NCBI GenBank assembly: GCA_965656085.1
Contig: CBFHJA010000010.1
Location: forward strand, 1-64,000
Length of the DNA: 64,000 nucleotides
DNA from: Aliishimia sp965656085
Lineage (GTDB): Bacteria > Pseudomonadota > Alphaproteobacteria > Rhodobacterales > Rhodobacteraceae
Reading direction: 5' to 3'
The notes under the pieces were generated by a model. It did not search any database. It saw only the letters and a program-made list of their open reading frames with translations, and had not been told where the DNA came from. This document shows, piece after piece, positions 8,494 to 17,081 of this stretch. Each line of letters begins with the position of its first letter. The first letter of the stretch is position 1. Both the position numbers and the translations under genes were made by a program.

Positions 8494-8561
8494 GTTTTCC
8501 TTTGGCCTCATATATCCCAGAGAGCGCGAGAGAGGATCTCTCGCTTCGGCCAAAGGCCGAA
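8494..8561 (-). repeat. Interspersed 25-bp motif copy 3 (reverse) with two hairpins
   Basis: Read on the minus strand, 8494-8518 is GGGATATATGAGGCC then AAAGGAAAAC. On its outer side are two hairpins: GCGAGAGA-GGA-TCTCTCGC (8526-8544) and TTCGGCC-AAA-GGCCGAA (8545-8561). The first hairpin type also occurs beside the weak copy near 31089. With copy 2 it forms an inverted pair. The remaining bases from 8396 to 8493 show nothing recognisable. Confidence 0.7.
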
Positions 8562-8577
8562 CCCGCCGCAGCGCGCC

Positions 8578-9234
8578 TCAATGCCCGAACGCCAGCGCCG
8601 CCACTCCCACACCGATCAGACTGAGCGCCCAAACCGTATCGAGGTTGAACCACGCTTGTGTCAGGAATTTCAGGCCGAGCCAGAAATACACCCCCACCGC
8701 CAGCACGGAGCCCGCGAGGGTCATCGCCGCCGTATGCAGCACCGCGACCACGAGCGCGATCTGGATATTGCCCGCCATCAGCGTCTCGGCGGCCTTGTGC
8801 CCCTCGGACGCATCCAGCCCACACAGGCCCAGATAGATCGGCACCAGCATCAGCCCCGCACCGTGGGCCATCGCGGCAAGGAAGGACCACAGGCCCAGTT
8901 TCGCAGGGTGCACACGGGCCAGAAAGCGCGGGTGGCGGCGGGTGTAGAGCAGATAGCAGCCCAGCGCGATCACCGCGCCCGCCGCGACGACACGCAACTC
9001 CCATTGCCAGTCCACCAAGAAGGTCAGCATCGAAAACGGCAGCAAAATCAGCAGCATCGCTGCCAAATGCCCCAGCGCCAGCATCCCCAGCGCGCGCGGC
9101 ATCGCCCGCTGCGTGCGCTCCATCAGGCCCGCCGACACCGCCAGCGGCCAGCCCATGCCGGGGCTCAGGCCGTGGTACAAACCGGACAGGATGACGGCCC
9201 ACCACAGGGCCGTCACCGACAGATCAGGACTCAT
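8578..9234 (-). CDS. Predicted polytopic membrane protein paired with methanethiol oxidase-like gene
   Basis: 218 residues, about six or seven hydrophobic helices. Its histidine and glycine pattern (LSGLYHGLSPGMGWPLAVSAG, LGHLAAMLLILLPF, AMAHGAGLMLVP) is loosely like NicO/RcnA or UreJ/HupE-type membrane proteins, where intramembrane histidines handle metal. I do not recognise a named family. It starts 3 bp after the selenium-binding protein gene and is clearly co-transcribed with it, so a role in supplying a metal cofactor to that enzyme, or in exporting a product, is an inference worth testing. Confidence 0.7.
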   Translation of the reverse strand: MSPDLSVTALWWAVILSGLYHGLSPGMGWPLAVSAGLMERTQRAMPRALGMLALGHLAAMLLILLPFSMLTFLVDWQWELRVVAAGAVIALGCYLLYTRRHPRFLARVHPAKLGLWSFLAAMAHGAGLMLVPIYLGLCGLDASEGHKAAETLMAGNIQIALVVAVLHTAAMTLAGSVLAVGVYFWLGLKFLTQAWFNLDTVWALSLIGVGVAALAFGH

Positions 9235-9237
9235 CGA

Positions 9238-10638
9238 TCAGACGTTGGGATAGCAGAAGCTATCGGTCGAGCAGTCGCCCCCTTCGAGCCGGATCTGGTG
9301 GCTGCGATAGCCCTCGGGGAAGCTCACGTGGAACTTGGGATCAAGCTCCAGACCGCCGTTCTCGCCCACATGCGCCATCACCATCGAAGCGCCGCGCTCG
9401 CCCGGATAGAACTGATCATCCCATGTCGAGTAGAGCGAGTTTGTCCAGTAGACGCGCTTGCCGTCGCGGCTGATCTCGACCATTTGCGGCCCGTAGCCAA
9501 AGGCGCTGCCATCGGGATGCGGGGTCTTCTTCACAATCCCACCGATCTCGACCTTGCCCGCCAGAACCGGGTTCATCGGGTCGGACACGTCGTATTGGTG
9601 CAACTCGCCAAGCCCCCAGCACGCGACGTAAAGATATTTGTCGTCGAGCGAGAGGTCGATATCCGTCACCAGCGGCGGCACCGCGCCGAAGCCCTTGAGA
9701 AGCTCGGGCAGATCGTCCGCATCCGCAGGCACCGGGTCGATGGTGATGGTCTTCTTGGCCTGCCACGCGCCCGCCTCATCGCGATACCATGTGAAGATCG
9801 CGCCTTGCAGGTTGGTGGTGTCCACCACGACCCCGCAGAACCCGTATTCCTTCGCCGGATCATGCGCGGGCCGGATTTCCAGCGCCATCTGGTGGTTCTC
9901 GCCCAGATCGATGGTTTTGCTGACCTTACGCGCCCGCAGGTCCCAGAAGTGGATCGAGTGGCCGTATTTGTTCGACAGCAGGTCCTCAGCCACCACGCCA
10001 TTTTCGTATTGCGGCGGCAGACCCCATTCGGACGAGACCATGTAGTCGCGCGGCAGGTTCCACCAGAAATCATAGTGCTTGTCCTGCGCGCCCCGGTCCA
10101 TCTCGTAGCGGCCCAGAATGTCGAAGGTTTCGCAATCCATGATGAAGATGCCCGGAGGCCCGTCGGTGCCGTCCGCGCCGCCGCCGCCAAGGGTCGAGAC
10201 ATAGATGCCCTCGGGGCCGCAATGGATCGTATGCGGGCGCGAATAGCCTGTCTTCGCCATCAATTCCTCGGGCTCGATGGTCTTGTGGATCTTCAGGTCC
10301 ATCGGGTCCTTCACATCGATCACGTAAATGCGCGAGGAGCGGATGCCCGGAATGATCAGGTAACGGCGCTCCAGAAAGGCGTGCCCGGTGAGGGGCGAGA
10401 GCGCCGAAGAACAGGCGTTCCAGCCGAAATGGTGAAACTCGTCGCCCAGATGCGGCACGAAGAGCGAGTTGACGATCTCGCCATAGGTGTCCGACGTTGG
10501 GTCGACATCGACCACGGCCAGCCCGTCTGGCTTCGAGCCGTCCGGGCTGAGCATCAGCGTGAACGCCAAGGTCTCGACCGGGGCCTCCATGGCCATCTTG
10601 GCAGTTGGATAAAATGTTGGATCTGGTCTCAAGTTCAT
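9238..10638 (-). CDS. mtoX: Selenium-binding protein SBP56 family, methanethiol oxidase-like
   Basis: 466 residues, the usual length of the SBP56/SELENBP1 family; bacterial members oxidise methanethiol to formaldehyde, sulfide and peroxide. Family signatures are HHFGWNACSS (the conserved cysteine), SRPHTIHCGPEGIYVSTLG, YGHSIHFWDL, CWGLGELHQYDVSDP and the C-terminal SHQIRLEGGD. GGAGGAA precedes ATG 10638. No signal peptide is visible, whereas the Hyphomicrobium MtoX is periplasmic, so location may differ. Methanethiol is a product of DMSP breakdown, which suits a marine lifestyle. The gene is followed directly by a membrane-protein gene. Confidence 0.88.
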   Translation of the reverse strand: MNLRPDPTFYPTAKMAMEAPVETLAFTLMLSPDGSKPDGLAVVDVDPTSDTYGEIVNSLFVPHLGDEFHHFGWNACSSALSPLTGHAFLERRYLIIPGIRSSRIYVIDVKDPMDLKIHKTIEPEELMAKTGYSRPHTIHCGPEGIYVSTLGGGGADGTDGPPGIFIMDCETFDILGRYEMDRGAQDKHYDFWWNLPRDYMVSSEWGLPPQYENGVVAEDLLSNKYGHSIHFWDLRARKVSKTIDLGENHQMALEIRPAHDPAKEYGFCGVVVDTTNLQGAIFTWYRDEAGAWQAKKTITIDPVPADADDLPELLKGFGAVPPLVTDIDLSLDDKYLYVACWGLGELHQYDVSDPMNPVLAGKVEIGGIVKKTPHPDGSAFGYGPQMVEISRDGKRVYWTNSLYSTWDDQFYPGERGASMVMAHVGENGGLELDPKFHVSFPEGYRSHQIRLEGGDCSTDSFCYPNV

Positions 10639-10812
10639 GAATTTTCCTCCCTTGCGAGGGCGTCATGGGCGCCGCTCACTGAGAACGCTACCACATAAGG
10701 TAGAAACGCCTAGACTTTTTTCGCGCGCACAGAGTTTAGCAGGAGGATAGGCAAGCGCGCCGGGATGCGCTAGAAACAACCTCAGGTCGTACCACTCGCA
10801 GATGGAGCGCAT

Positions 10813-11553
10813 ATGACACGCCCCCGCCCCCATATCTCCGCAGGCCTGCTCCTGCTCGCAAGTACACTCAGCGCCTGCGAGCTTACACAGGCCCCCTTGC
10901 CCGAACCGGTAATTGTCCCGAACGATATCTATGCGTCCCGCGATTTCGCCGGACCAGGGGACTTCCCGCCGCAGGATTTCAAGGGCTACGGGATGCTTGC
11001 CTTCCCGGCCAAGCCCACGGCAGCGCGGGGCCGCATGTTCTGCGCGGCTTATGTGGAGGGGTTCACATCGGTCGAGGCCTTTGTCGCCGCTGGTGTCGAA
11101 ACCGAGCAGCAGATGGTGACGGTCTGGCCGTTGAACGACGCCGCACTGGCTGCCGAGTTGCGGGTCTCCGAGGCCAGCACCGCCGATATCTGCGAAAAGG
11201 CGGTGCCAAACTACGGCCTCTCGATTGCGGATATCACCCTCACCGATGCCCGCAAAGCCGACCCGCGCGGCACTGGCGTGGGCGCGCTGGACGGGCGCGG
11301 GCCCTATCTTCTGGCGTGGTCGCCCGCCGCGCAGAAGGGCAAGCGGGATGTTCTGGTGCTGGTCTCGGACATGTCGGACGTCTCGAGCGCGGCGCAGGCC
11401 CGGGCCGAGATGCTGCGCTGGAAAAACGAGATTGTCGACCGCCCAGAGCTTTGGTCCGAGGGCTGGTCGCAGGAGCGGGTCCGGGTGACGATACAACGCT
11501 GGGCTGACCGCAACGCCCGTTCGATCCTGTCATTTCTGGGGATAGAGGCATGA
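10813..11553 (+). CDS. Hypothetical lipoprotein
   Basis: 246 residues. The N-terminus MTRPRPHISAGLLLLASTLSAC carries a lipobox (LSAC, lipidated Cys22). Asp does not follow the cysteine (next residue Glu), so outer-membrane sorting is possible. The mature part has no domain I recognise; it has two further cysteines (MFCAAYVEGF, ADICEKA). A GGAG site precedes the ATG. The stop overlaps the start of the small membrane-protein gene by 4 bp (ATGA), so the two products probably act together at the envelope. Confidence 0.75.
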   Translation: MTRPRPHISAGLLLLASTLSACELTQAPLPEPVIVPNDIYASRDFAGPGDFPPQDFKGYGMLAFPAKPTAARGRMFCAAYVEGFTSVEAFVAAGVETEQQMVTVWPLNDAALAAELRVSEASTADICEKAVPNYGLSIADITLTDARKADPRGTGVGALDGRGPYLLAWSPAAQKGKRDVLVLVSDMSDVSSAAQARAEMLRWKNEIVDRPELWSEGWSQERVRVTIQRWADRNARSILSFLGIEA

Positions 11554-11753
11554 ACATTCTCAAGGATTATAGCTTTGCCGGGGTTGTCGGGCTGGTCGCG
11601 GCCATCGCGGTCACCATCTGGCTGGACCAACCCGACACCACCGCGAACACGATGGTCTTCGCCGTGACCTTCCTGATCGTCACTGGCCTCGCGCAGGCGC
11701 TCTGGAAACTTATGGGCGGTGGCAAGAAGAACGGCGGCGACGACGGCAGCTAG
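11550..11753 (+). CDS. Small two-helix membrane protein
   Basis: 67 residues: MNILKDYSFAGVVGLVAAIAVTIWLDQPDTTANTMVFAVTFLIVTGLAQALWKLMGGGKKNGGDDGS. Two transmembrane helices joined by a short polar loop and a Gly/Lys/Asp tail. It is translationally coupled to the lipoprotein gene (ATGA overlap). No family recognised. The hydrophobicity and coupling make it a real gene in spite of its size. Confidence 0.7.
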   Translation: MNILKDYSFAGVVGLVAAIAVTIWLDQPDTTANTMVFAVTFLIVTGLAQALWKLMGGGKKNGGDDGS

Positions 11754-11825
11754 GCACCCTGCAATGTTTCGCTCGGCGCCGGGCCATGTATAGTGCGGCC
11801 AGTTCGTCGTCACTCAGGGCCCGGT

Positions 11826-12812
11826 ATGCCTGCACCCTTCAATGTCGTGATCGTCGCCCAAGCCGGGCGGCTGCAATACGAAGCCCTGCTCTTCGTGGCC
11901 TCGCTGCGCCATGCCTGCCCGGACTTTCCCGGCACGGTCTATGTGGCCGAGCCCGAGCCCGGCCCGCTCTGGGAGGGCGATCCGCGCATCCGTGTCCAGC
12001 CCATCCGCGACCTGCTGGAGGAGATGGGGGCGGTGTTTCTCCCCTTCGAGAGCCGCCATTTCGGGCAGAGCTATCCGCATGGCAACAAGATCGAATGCCT
12101 CGCCGCCCTGCCCGAAGGCGTACCCTTCGTGTTCTTCGACACCGACACGCTGATCACGGGCGACCTCGCTGCGGTCCCGTTCGACTTCGACCGCCCCTCC
12201 GCGAGCCTGCGCCGCGAGGGCACATGGCCGACGCCGCAGCTTTACGGGGCGGGCTATGCCGAGATCTGGCGCGCGCTCTATGAGCGGTTCGGGCTCGATT
12301 TCGACAGCTCGCTCGATCTGAGCCAGCCCGACGAGTACTGGCAACGCTATCTCTATTTCAACGCGGGCGTCTTCTACTACCGCTGCCCCCATGCGTTCGG
12401 CGCGCGCTTTGCCGACTACGCGGTGGCGATCCGCGACGATCCCGGCGACGCGCTCGCCGCCCAAACGCTTGATCCGTGGCTCGATCAGGTCGCCCTGCCG
12501 CTGGTGATCCACTCCTTCGGCGGCGGGCGCGATGCACTGCCCGAGGGATATCTCGACGGGTCCGTCAGTTGTCACTACCGCTTTCTGCCCCTGCTTTATG
12601 CGCGCGAGAGCGATGCGGTTGTCGAAGTGCTGGAGACAGTGTGCGCGCCGAACAAGATCAAGAAGCTGCTGAAGAATTCCGAGGCCTTCAAGCGGCTGGT
12701 CTATCAGGGGCGCGGGCGCAAACTGCGCGCCCTGTTCGATCGCGACAACCTGCCCCGCCGCGAACAGGCGATCCGCAAGACGATCAAGGCCGAGGGGTTC
12801 TGGATCAGATAG
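11826..12812 (+). CDS. Glycosyltransferase-like protein (GT-A fold)
   Basis: 328 residues from MPAPFNVVIVAQAGRLQYEALLF. The fold appears to be a nucleotide-sugar transferase of the GT-A type: a Rossmann-like N-terminus, then VPFVFFDTDTLITGDL, which contains the metal-binding DxD motif near residue 115, and a later LYFNAGVFYY segment typical of GT8-like enzymes. The ATG at 11826 was preferred over an in-frame GTG at 11793. There is no neighbouring polysaccharide locus, so acceptor and donor are unknown. A repeat region follows. Confidence 0.65.
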   Translation: MPAPFNVVIVAQAGRLQYEALLFVASLRHACPDFPGTVYVAEPEPGPLWEGDPRIRVQPIRDLLEEMGAVFLPFESRHFGQSYPHGNKIECLAALPEGVPFVFFDTDTLITGDLAAVPFDFDRPSASLRREGTWPTPQLYGAGYAEIWRALYERFGLDFDSSLDLSQPDEYWQRYLYFNAGVFYYRCPHAFGARFADYAVAIRDDPGDALAAQTLDPWLDQVALPLVIHSFGGGRDALPEGYLDGSVSCHYRFLPLLYARESDAVVEVLETVCAPNKIKKLLKNSEAFKRLVYQGRGRKLRALFDRDNLPRREQAIRKTIKAEGFWIR

Positions 12813-12890
12813 GCCGGGGGGGCGGGGCACCCGGGGATCGATGTGGGTTTTTTGGAGGGTTGGCAATCTGCCGGGAGGACCACCACGTCC

Positions 12891-13086
12891 AAAGGTTAAC
12901 GCGCCCCCACCGCGCGGTGCCTTAACGGTTTCAAATCCCGGAACGAATCGTGATTTGTATGTACAGGTGCCATACGCTTAGCCATACGCCGAGCCATACA
13001 CCTGCCATCCCTTGTTTTTATGGCGTTAACGCCTGAAATCACGTTTTTCGCGACTTAGGCTGCGCGCAACGTTCGCCCCGTTAACC
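12891..13086. repeat. Iteron-like intergenic repeat, copy A
   Basis: A 196-bp non-coding block between the convergent glycosyltransferase and FAH genes. In order: AAAGGTTAAC; a GC box with ACCGCGCGGT; CCCGGAACGAATC (12937-12949); four heptamers GCCATAC at 12969, 12981 and 12993 and GCCATCC at 13004 (spacing 12, 12, 11 bp); CTTGTTTTTATGGCGTTAAC (13011-13030); and a final GTTAAC at 13080-13085. Copy B at 43803-43986 repeats this order with long identical stretches. The rest of the 12813-13166 gap shows nothing else. Confidence 0.85.
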
Positions 13087-13166
13087 TTTACGCGGCTCAA
13101 ACGTCCCAAGACGCGCACATTCCGGAGCCGCGGTCAGCGCCAGCAGCAGCCCCCGGGACCAGAATG

Positions 13167-14012
13167 TCAGCCATCGGCCCGCACCACCTGCCGCTGCACC
13201 CCGAGCCCCTCAATGCCAAGCTCCATCACATCGCCCGGCTTGAGGTAAACCGGCTCGGGCTTGATCCCCATCCCCACGCCCGGCGGCGTGCCGGTGAGGA
13301 TCACATCGCCCGGATGCAGCGTGAACAGCGTCGACAGATGCGCGATGATCTCGGCGACCGAGAAGATCATCGTCGCCGTGCTGCCCGCCTGCATCCGCGT
13401 GCCGTTCACATCGAGCCACATGGCCAGCGCCTGCGGGTCCGGGACCTCGTCGGGTGTCACCAGCCACGGGCCGAGCGGGCCGAACGTGTCGCAGGATTTG
13501 CCCTTGGTCCATTGCCCGGTGAGGGTGAGTTGGAAGTCGCGCTCGCTGATATCATTGCCGACGAGGTAGCCTGCCACATAGTCAAGCGCGTCTTCTTCGG
13601 AGACATATTTCGCACGGGTGCCGATGACGACGCCAAGCTCCACTTCCCAATCGGTTTTGGTAGAGCCGCGCGGGATCAGCACGTCGTCATTCGGCCCGCT
13701 GAGCGCCGAATTTGCCTTTAGAAACAGGATGGGATGCTCCGGGATCGGCATCCCGGCCTCTTCGGCATGGTCCGAAAAGTTCAGACCGATGCAGAGAAAC
13801 TTGCCGATCTCGCCCACAGGCGGGCCGAGGCGCGGCGCGCCCTCGACGACCGGAAGCGTCTTGGGATCGAGCGCCCGCAGCGCATCGAGCCCGGCATCGC
13901 TGAGCACGAAAGAGGAAATATCGGCCACATGCCCGCTCAGATCGCGCAGCGTGCCTGCCTCCATCAGCCCCGGCTTCTCGGCCCCGGGCGGGCCATAGCG
14001 GACAAGTTTCAT
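13167..14012 (-). CDS. Fumarylacetoacetate hydrolase family protein
   Basis: 281 residues of the FAH fold. Metal-binding residues are in TKTDWEVELGVVIG (the E-x-E pattern) and GNDISERDFQ; the GTPPGVGMGIKP loop near the C-terminus is also typical. Close family members are annotated as ureidoglycolate lyase or 2,4-diketo-3-deoxy-L-fuconate hydrolase. Together with the IlvD/Edd sugar-acid dehydratase upstream in the same operon (53 bp apart), a role in a diketo-deoxy sugar acid pathway is more likely than purine breakdown. The start MKLVRYGPPG is standard for the family. Confidence 0.85.
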   Translation of the reverse strand: MKLVRYGPPGAEKPGLMEAGTLRDLSGHVADISSFVLSDAGLDALRALDPKTLPVVEGAPRLGPPVGEIGKFLCIGLNFSDHAEEAGMPIPEHPILFLKANSALSGPNDDVLIPRGSTKTDWEVELGVVIGTRAKYVSEEDALDYVAGYLVGNDISERDFQLTLTGQWTKGKSCDTFGPLGPWLVTPDEVPDPQALAMWLDVNGTRMQAGSTATMIFSVAEIIAHLSTLFTLHPGDVILTGTPPGVGMGIKPEPVYLKPGDVMELGIEGLGVQRQVVRADG

Positions 14013-14065
14013 GCTCTGTCAGTCCTTCTCGTGGTGTTTGCAAAACGCAGGGTCAGCGCCCCGCA

Positions 14066-15856
14066 TCAGTGATTGTCCCTCGGCATATGCTTGCGCGCCA
14101 CGTCGCGGAATTCGGGCGCACCGTCCAGCACCATACCCTGATCAAGCCCGCCCACCTTCTCGCGGAACAGCGCCTGCCACGGCGTCTGGCTCGCGGGGCT
14201 GTCATAGCCCCCCGCCGCCTCCAGCGCGCGGGCGCGTTCGGCAAGCTCCTCAGCAGGCACCAGCATGTCCGCCGACCCGCGCCCAAGGTCGATCCGCACC
14301 CGGTCGCCGGTTTTCAACAGCGCCAGCCCGCCCCCCGCCGCCGCCTCGGGGGAGGCGTTCAGGATCGAGGGCGAGCCAGACGTGCCAGACTGCCGCCCGT
14401 CGCCGATGCAGGGCAGCGCCTTGACGCCGCGTTTGAGAAGATACGAAGGGGCGCGCATATTCACCACTTCGGCTGCACCCGGATAGCCGCGCGGGCCTGC
14501 GCCGCGCATAAACAGGATGCAGGTTTCGTCAATCTTTTCAGAAGGATCATCGATCCGGGCATGAAAGTCTTCTGGCCCGTCAAACACGACCGCGCGGCCT
14601 TCAAAGGCGTTCGGGTCCTCCGGATTGGACAAGAACGCGGCGCGGAAATCGTCCGAGATCACCGAGGTCTTCATGATCGCGCTGTCGAACAGGTTGCCTT
14701 TGAGATTGATGAACCCGGCCTCGGCCACCATCGGATCGGTCACAGGTTTGATCACGTCCGGATTGATCGGGCGTTTGCCACCGCAGTTCTCAGCCATGCT
14801 TCGCCCGTTCGCCGTCAGAGCGCCCGGATGCGGCAGCAGGTCGTGCGCCAGAAGCTCCCCGATCACCGCCGGCACCCCGCCCGCCCGCTGGTAATCCTCA
14901 CCGAGATATGTGCCTGCCGGTTGCAGGTTCACCAAGAGCGGAATGTGATGCCCAATCCGCTGCCAGTCGTCATTGTCCAAAGGCACACCGAGATGCCGCG
15001 CGATGGCGCCCAGATGGATCGGCGCGTTGGTGCTCCCGCCGATGGCCGAGTTGACGACGATGGCGTTCTCAAAGGCCTCCCGGGTCATGATCTGCGAGGG
15101 CCGCAGGTCCTCATGCACCATCTCGACAATGCGCTTGCCCGTCTCATAGGCCATCTGCCCGCGCTCGCGGTAAGGTGCGGGGATCGCCGCCGAGCCGGGC
15201 AATTGCATCCCCAGAGCCTCGGCGAGCGAGTTCATCGTCGTTGCGGTGCCCATGGTGTTGCAATAGCCCACGGACGGCGCAGAGGCGGCGGCGATCTCCA
15301 TAAACTCGGCATCGGTGATCTCGCCCTTGGCGACCATCTCGCGGGCCTTCCAGATCACCGTCCCGGACCCCGCGCGCTCGCCGTTCCACCACCCGTTCAG
15401 CATCGGCCCGACCGAAAGGGCAATCGCCGGGATGTTCACCGTCGCAGCGGCCATCAGCAGCGCCGGCGTGGTCTTGTCGCAGCCGATATTCAGCACCACC
15501 CCGTCGAGCGGGTAGCCGAACAGGGTCTCGACCAGCGACAGATAGGCGAGGTTGCGATCCAAAGAGGCGGTGGGCCGCTTGCCGGTCTCCTGAATGGGAT
15601 GCACGGGCACTTCAATACAGGTCCCACCCGCCGCGATGATCCCATCCCGCACCCGCTTCGCGAGCTCGATATGGTGCCGGTTGCAGGGCGACAGATCCGA
15701 GCCGGTCTGCGCGATGGCGATGATCGGCTTGCCCGACTGCAACTCCGCCCGGGTCAGCCCGTAATTCAGATAGCGCTCCAGATAGAGCGCAGTCATCTCC
15801 GGATTGTCCGGATTGTTGAACCACGCCTGCGAGCGCAGCTTTGGCCCCTCCGCCAT
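14066..15856 (-). CDS. IlvD/Edd family sugar-acid dehydratase
   Basis: 596 residues, matching the sugar-acid branch (L-arabinonate, D-xylonate, L-fuconate or galactonate dehydratases) rather than true IlvD. Visible iron-sulfur cysteines are in LSPCNRHH, NIGCDKTTPAL and VGYCNTMGTATTMN; the C-terminal half has KALPCIGDGRQSGTSGSPSILNASPEAAAGGGLALL, which holds the catalytic serine region. These enzymes convert an aldonate to a 2-keto-3-deoxy acid in the cytoplasm. First gene of an operon with the FAH hydrolase. It could also supply 2-keto-3-deoxygalactonate to the dgoK/dgoA genes at 38 kb, which have no dehydratase beside them. Confidence 0.88.
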   Translation of the reverse strand: MAEGPKLRSQAWFNNPDNPEMTALYLERYLNYGLTRAELQSGKPIIAIAQTGSDLSPCNRHHIELAKRVRDGIIAAGGTCIEVPVHPIQETGKRPTASLDRNLAYLSLVETLFGYPLDGVVLNIGCDKTTPALLMAAATVNIPAIALSVGPMLNGWWNGERAGSGTVIWKAREMVAKGEITDAEFMEIAAASAPSVGYCNTMGTATTMNSLAEALGMQLPGSAAIPAPYRERGQMAYETGKRIVEMVHEDLRPSQIMTREAFENAIVVNSAIGGSTNAPIHLGAIARHLGVPLDNDDWQRIGHHIPLLVNLQPAGTYLGEDYQRAGGVPAVIGELLAHDLLPHPGALTANGRSMAENCGGKRPINPDVIKPVTDPMVAEAGFINLKGNLFDSAIMKTSVISDDFRAAFLSNPEDPNAFEGRAVVFDGPEDFHARIDDPSEKIDETCILFMRGAGPRGYPGAAEVVNMRAPSYLLKRGVKALPCIGDGRQSGTSGSPSILNASPEAAAGGGLALLKTGDRVRIDLGRGSADMLVPAEELAERARALEAAGGYDSPASQTPWQALFREKVGGLDQGMVLDGAPEFRDVARKHMPRDNH

Positions 15857-15871
15857 CGCGCCGCCTCCCTG

Positions 15872-15896
15872 TTTTCCTTATGACAAAAATATTCCC
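15872..15896 (-). repeat. Interspersed 25-bp motif copy 4 (reverse)
   Basis: Minus-strand reading: GGGAATATTTTTGTC then ATAAGGAAAAC, immediately upstream of the dehydratase ribosome site (AGGGAGG). Here the motif lies in the 5' region of the gene rather than behind a stop codon, the same arrangement as the copy before the AhpD-like gene at 18843. Confidence 0.6.
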
Positions 15897-16009
15897 GCCG
15901 GAGGCATCCGGCGCAAACCACCCTTCCATGCGCCCGAAACAGGGTAAAGCCGTTTCCACCCTTGACGCGAGCCCCCCATCCGCGAGGATCGCGGCAGGGA
16001 GGACACCAT

Positions 16010-16972
16010 ATGACCAGAACCCTGATCCTCGGCGGCGGCGGCATGATCGGCCAGAAACTCGCCGCACGGCTGGCGACAAGCTCAGACACAAGCGTCGATC
16101 TGTTCGACATCGGCTTCCCCAAGACCTCCGCCCCCGGCACTCAGATCATCGGCTCTGTCACCTCCGAAGCCGCCCTGATGCAACTGGCCGCGCAACGCTA
16201 TGACGTGATCTACCACCTCGCCTCCATTGTCTCCGGCGAGGCCGAGCAGGATTTCGAGAAGGGCTGGCAGACCAACATGCTGCCCATGTGGCAGTTTCTG
16301 GAACTTCTACGCGCCGAACATGACGCCTCGGGCGGGACCTATGTGCCGCGCGTGGTGTTCACCTCCTCCATCGCGGTGTTCGGCGGCCCCTACCCGGACG
16401 TGATCACCGACGATTTCCGCAACACGCCCGCCACCTCCTATGGCGCGCAGAAATCGGTCTGTGAGTTGATGCTCTCGGATATGTCGCGCAAGGGCTACGT
16501 GAACGGGATCTCGATCCGCCTGCCGACGATCTGCGTGCGCCCCGGCAAGCCCAACGCTGCGGCCTCGGGGTTCTTCTCCGGCATCATCCGCGAGCCCTTG
16601 AACGGGCAGGAGGCGATCCTGCCGGTCTCGGACACGGTGCGCGCTTGGCATGCCTCCCCCCGCGCAGCAGCGCGCTTCCTGACCCATGCCGCCGAGATCG
16701 ACCTTGCCCCCTTGGGCGCGCGGCGGGCGCTGAACATGCCGGGCCTCAGCTGCACCGTGGCCGAGCAGATCGAGGCGCTGCGCCGGGTGGCGGGGCAAGC
16801 GGCGGTGGACCGGATCACGTCCCAACCCGACCCGGCGATCCAGACCATTGTCGATGGCTGGCCGCGCCGCTTCGAGCCCGCGCGTGCGGCCGCGCTCGGG
16901 TTCGAGGCCGAACAGACTTTCGACGAGATCATCGAAGTCTATCTCGCAGACGATCTGGAGCGGGCCGCGTGA
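16010..16972 (+). CDS. denD: NAD-dependent epimerase/dehydratase, D-erythronate dehydrogenase-like
   Basis: 320 residues, extended short-chain dehydrogenase. The dinucleotide-binding GGGGMIGQ is at residues 8-15; the catalytic set is Ser119/Ser120 (VVFTSSIAVFG) with Tyr144 and Lys148 (SYGAQKS). The overall pattern, for example SIRLPTICVRPGKPNAAASGFFSGIIREPLNG, is that of DenD, which oxidises D-erythronate to 2-keto-D-erythronate. GGGAGGA precedes ATG 16010. The other denD-linked genes (otnC, otnI) are absent; the neighbours are the divergent dehydratase/FAH operon and urease. A related sugar-acid substrate is possible. Confidence 0.75.
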   Translation: MTRTLILGGGGMIGQKLAARLATSSDTSVDLFDIGFPKTSAPGTQIIGSVTSEAALMQLAAQRYDVIYHLASIVSGEAEQDFEKGWQTNMLPMWQFLELLRAEHDASGGTYVPRVVFTSSIAVFGGPYPDVITDDFRNTPATSYGAQKSVCELMLSDMSRKGYVNGISIRLPTICVRPGKPNAAASGFFSGIIREPLNGQEAILPVSDTVRAWHASPRAAARFLTHAAEIDLAPLGARRALNMPGLSCTVAEQIEALRRVAGQAAVDRITSQPDPAIQTIVDGWPRRFEPARAAALGFEAEQTFDEIIEVYLADDLERAA

Positions 16973-17081
16973 GCCAGAAGGCGGCCCGCAACTGCGTTGC
17001 ACAAAGTTTAGGCGCTGGTGCGCCCGCTGCGTCGCCGCCTCTTTGCATCCCCCGCGCCACATGCTTCCCTCTTGTCCAGAG

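Noticed and set aside
8251..10698. Very long open frame (over 800 codons) on the plus strand across the methanethiol oxidase-like gene
   Set aside because: It is antisense to two genes with clear family motifs; long antisense frames are common in GC-rich DNA. Its own product is rich in Arg, His and Gln without any domain.
12969..13010. GCCATAC array considered as a CRISPR array
   Set aside because: Repeat units are only 7 bp with 4-5 bp gaps; no CRISPR-sized repeats or spacers and no cas genes in the window.
14069..15883. 604-codon plus-strand frame over the sugar-acid dehydratase
   Set aside because: Mirror frame of a well-supported IlvD/Edd gene; no ribosome site and no protein-like composition.
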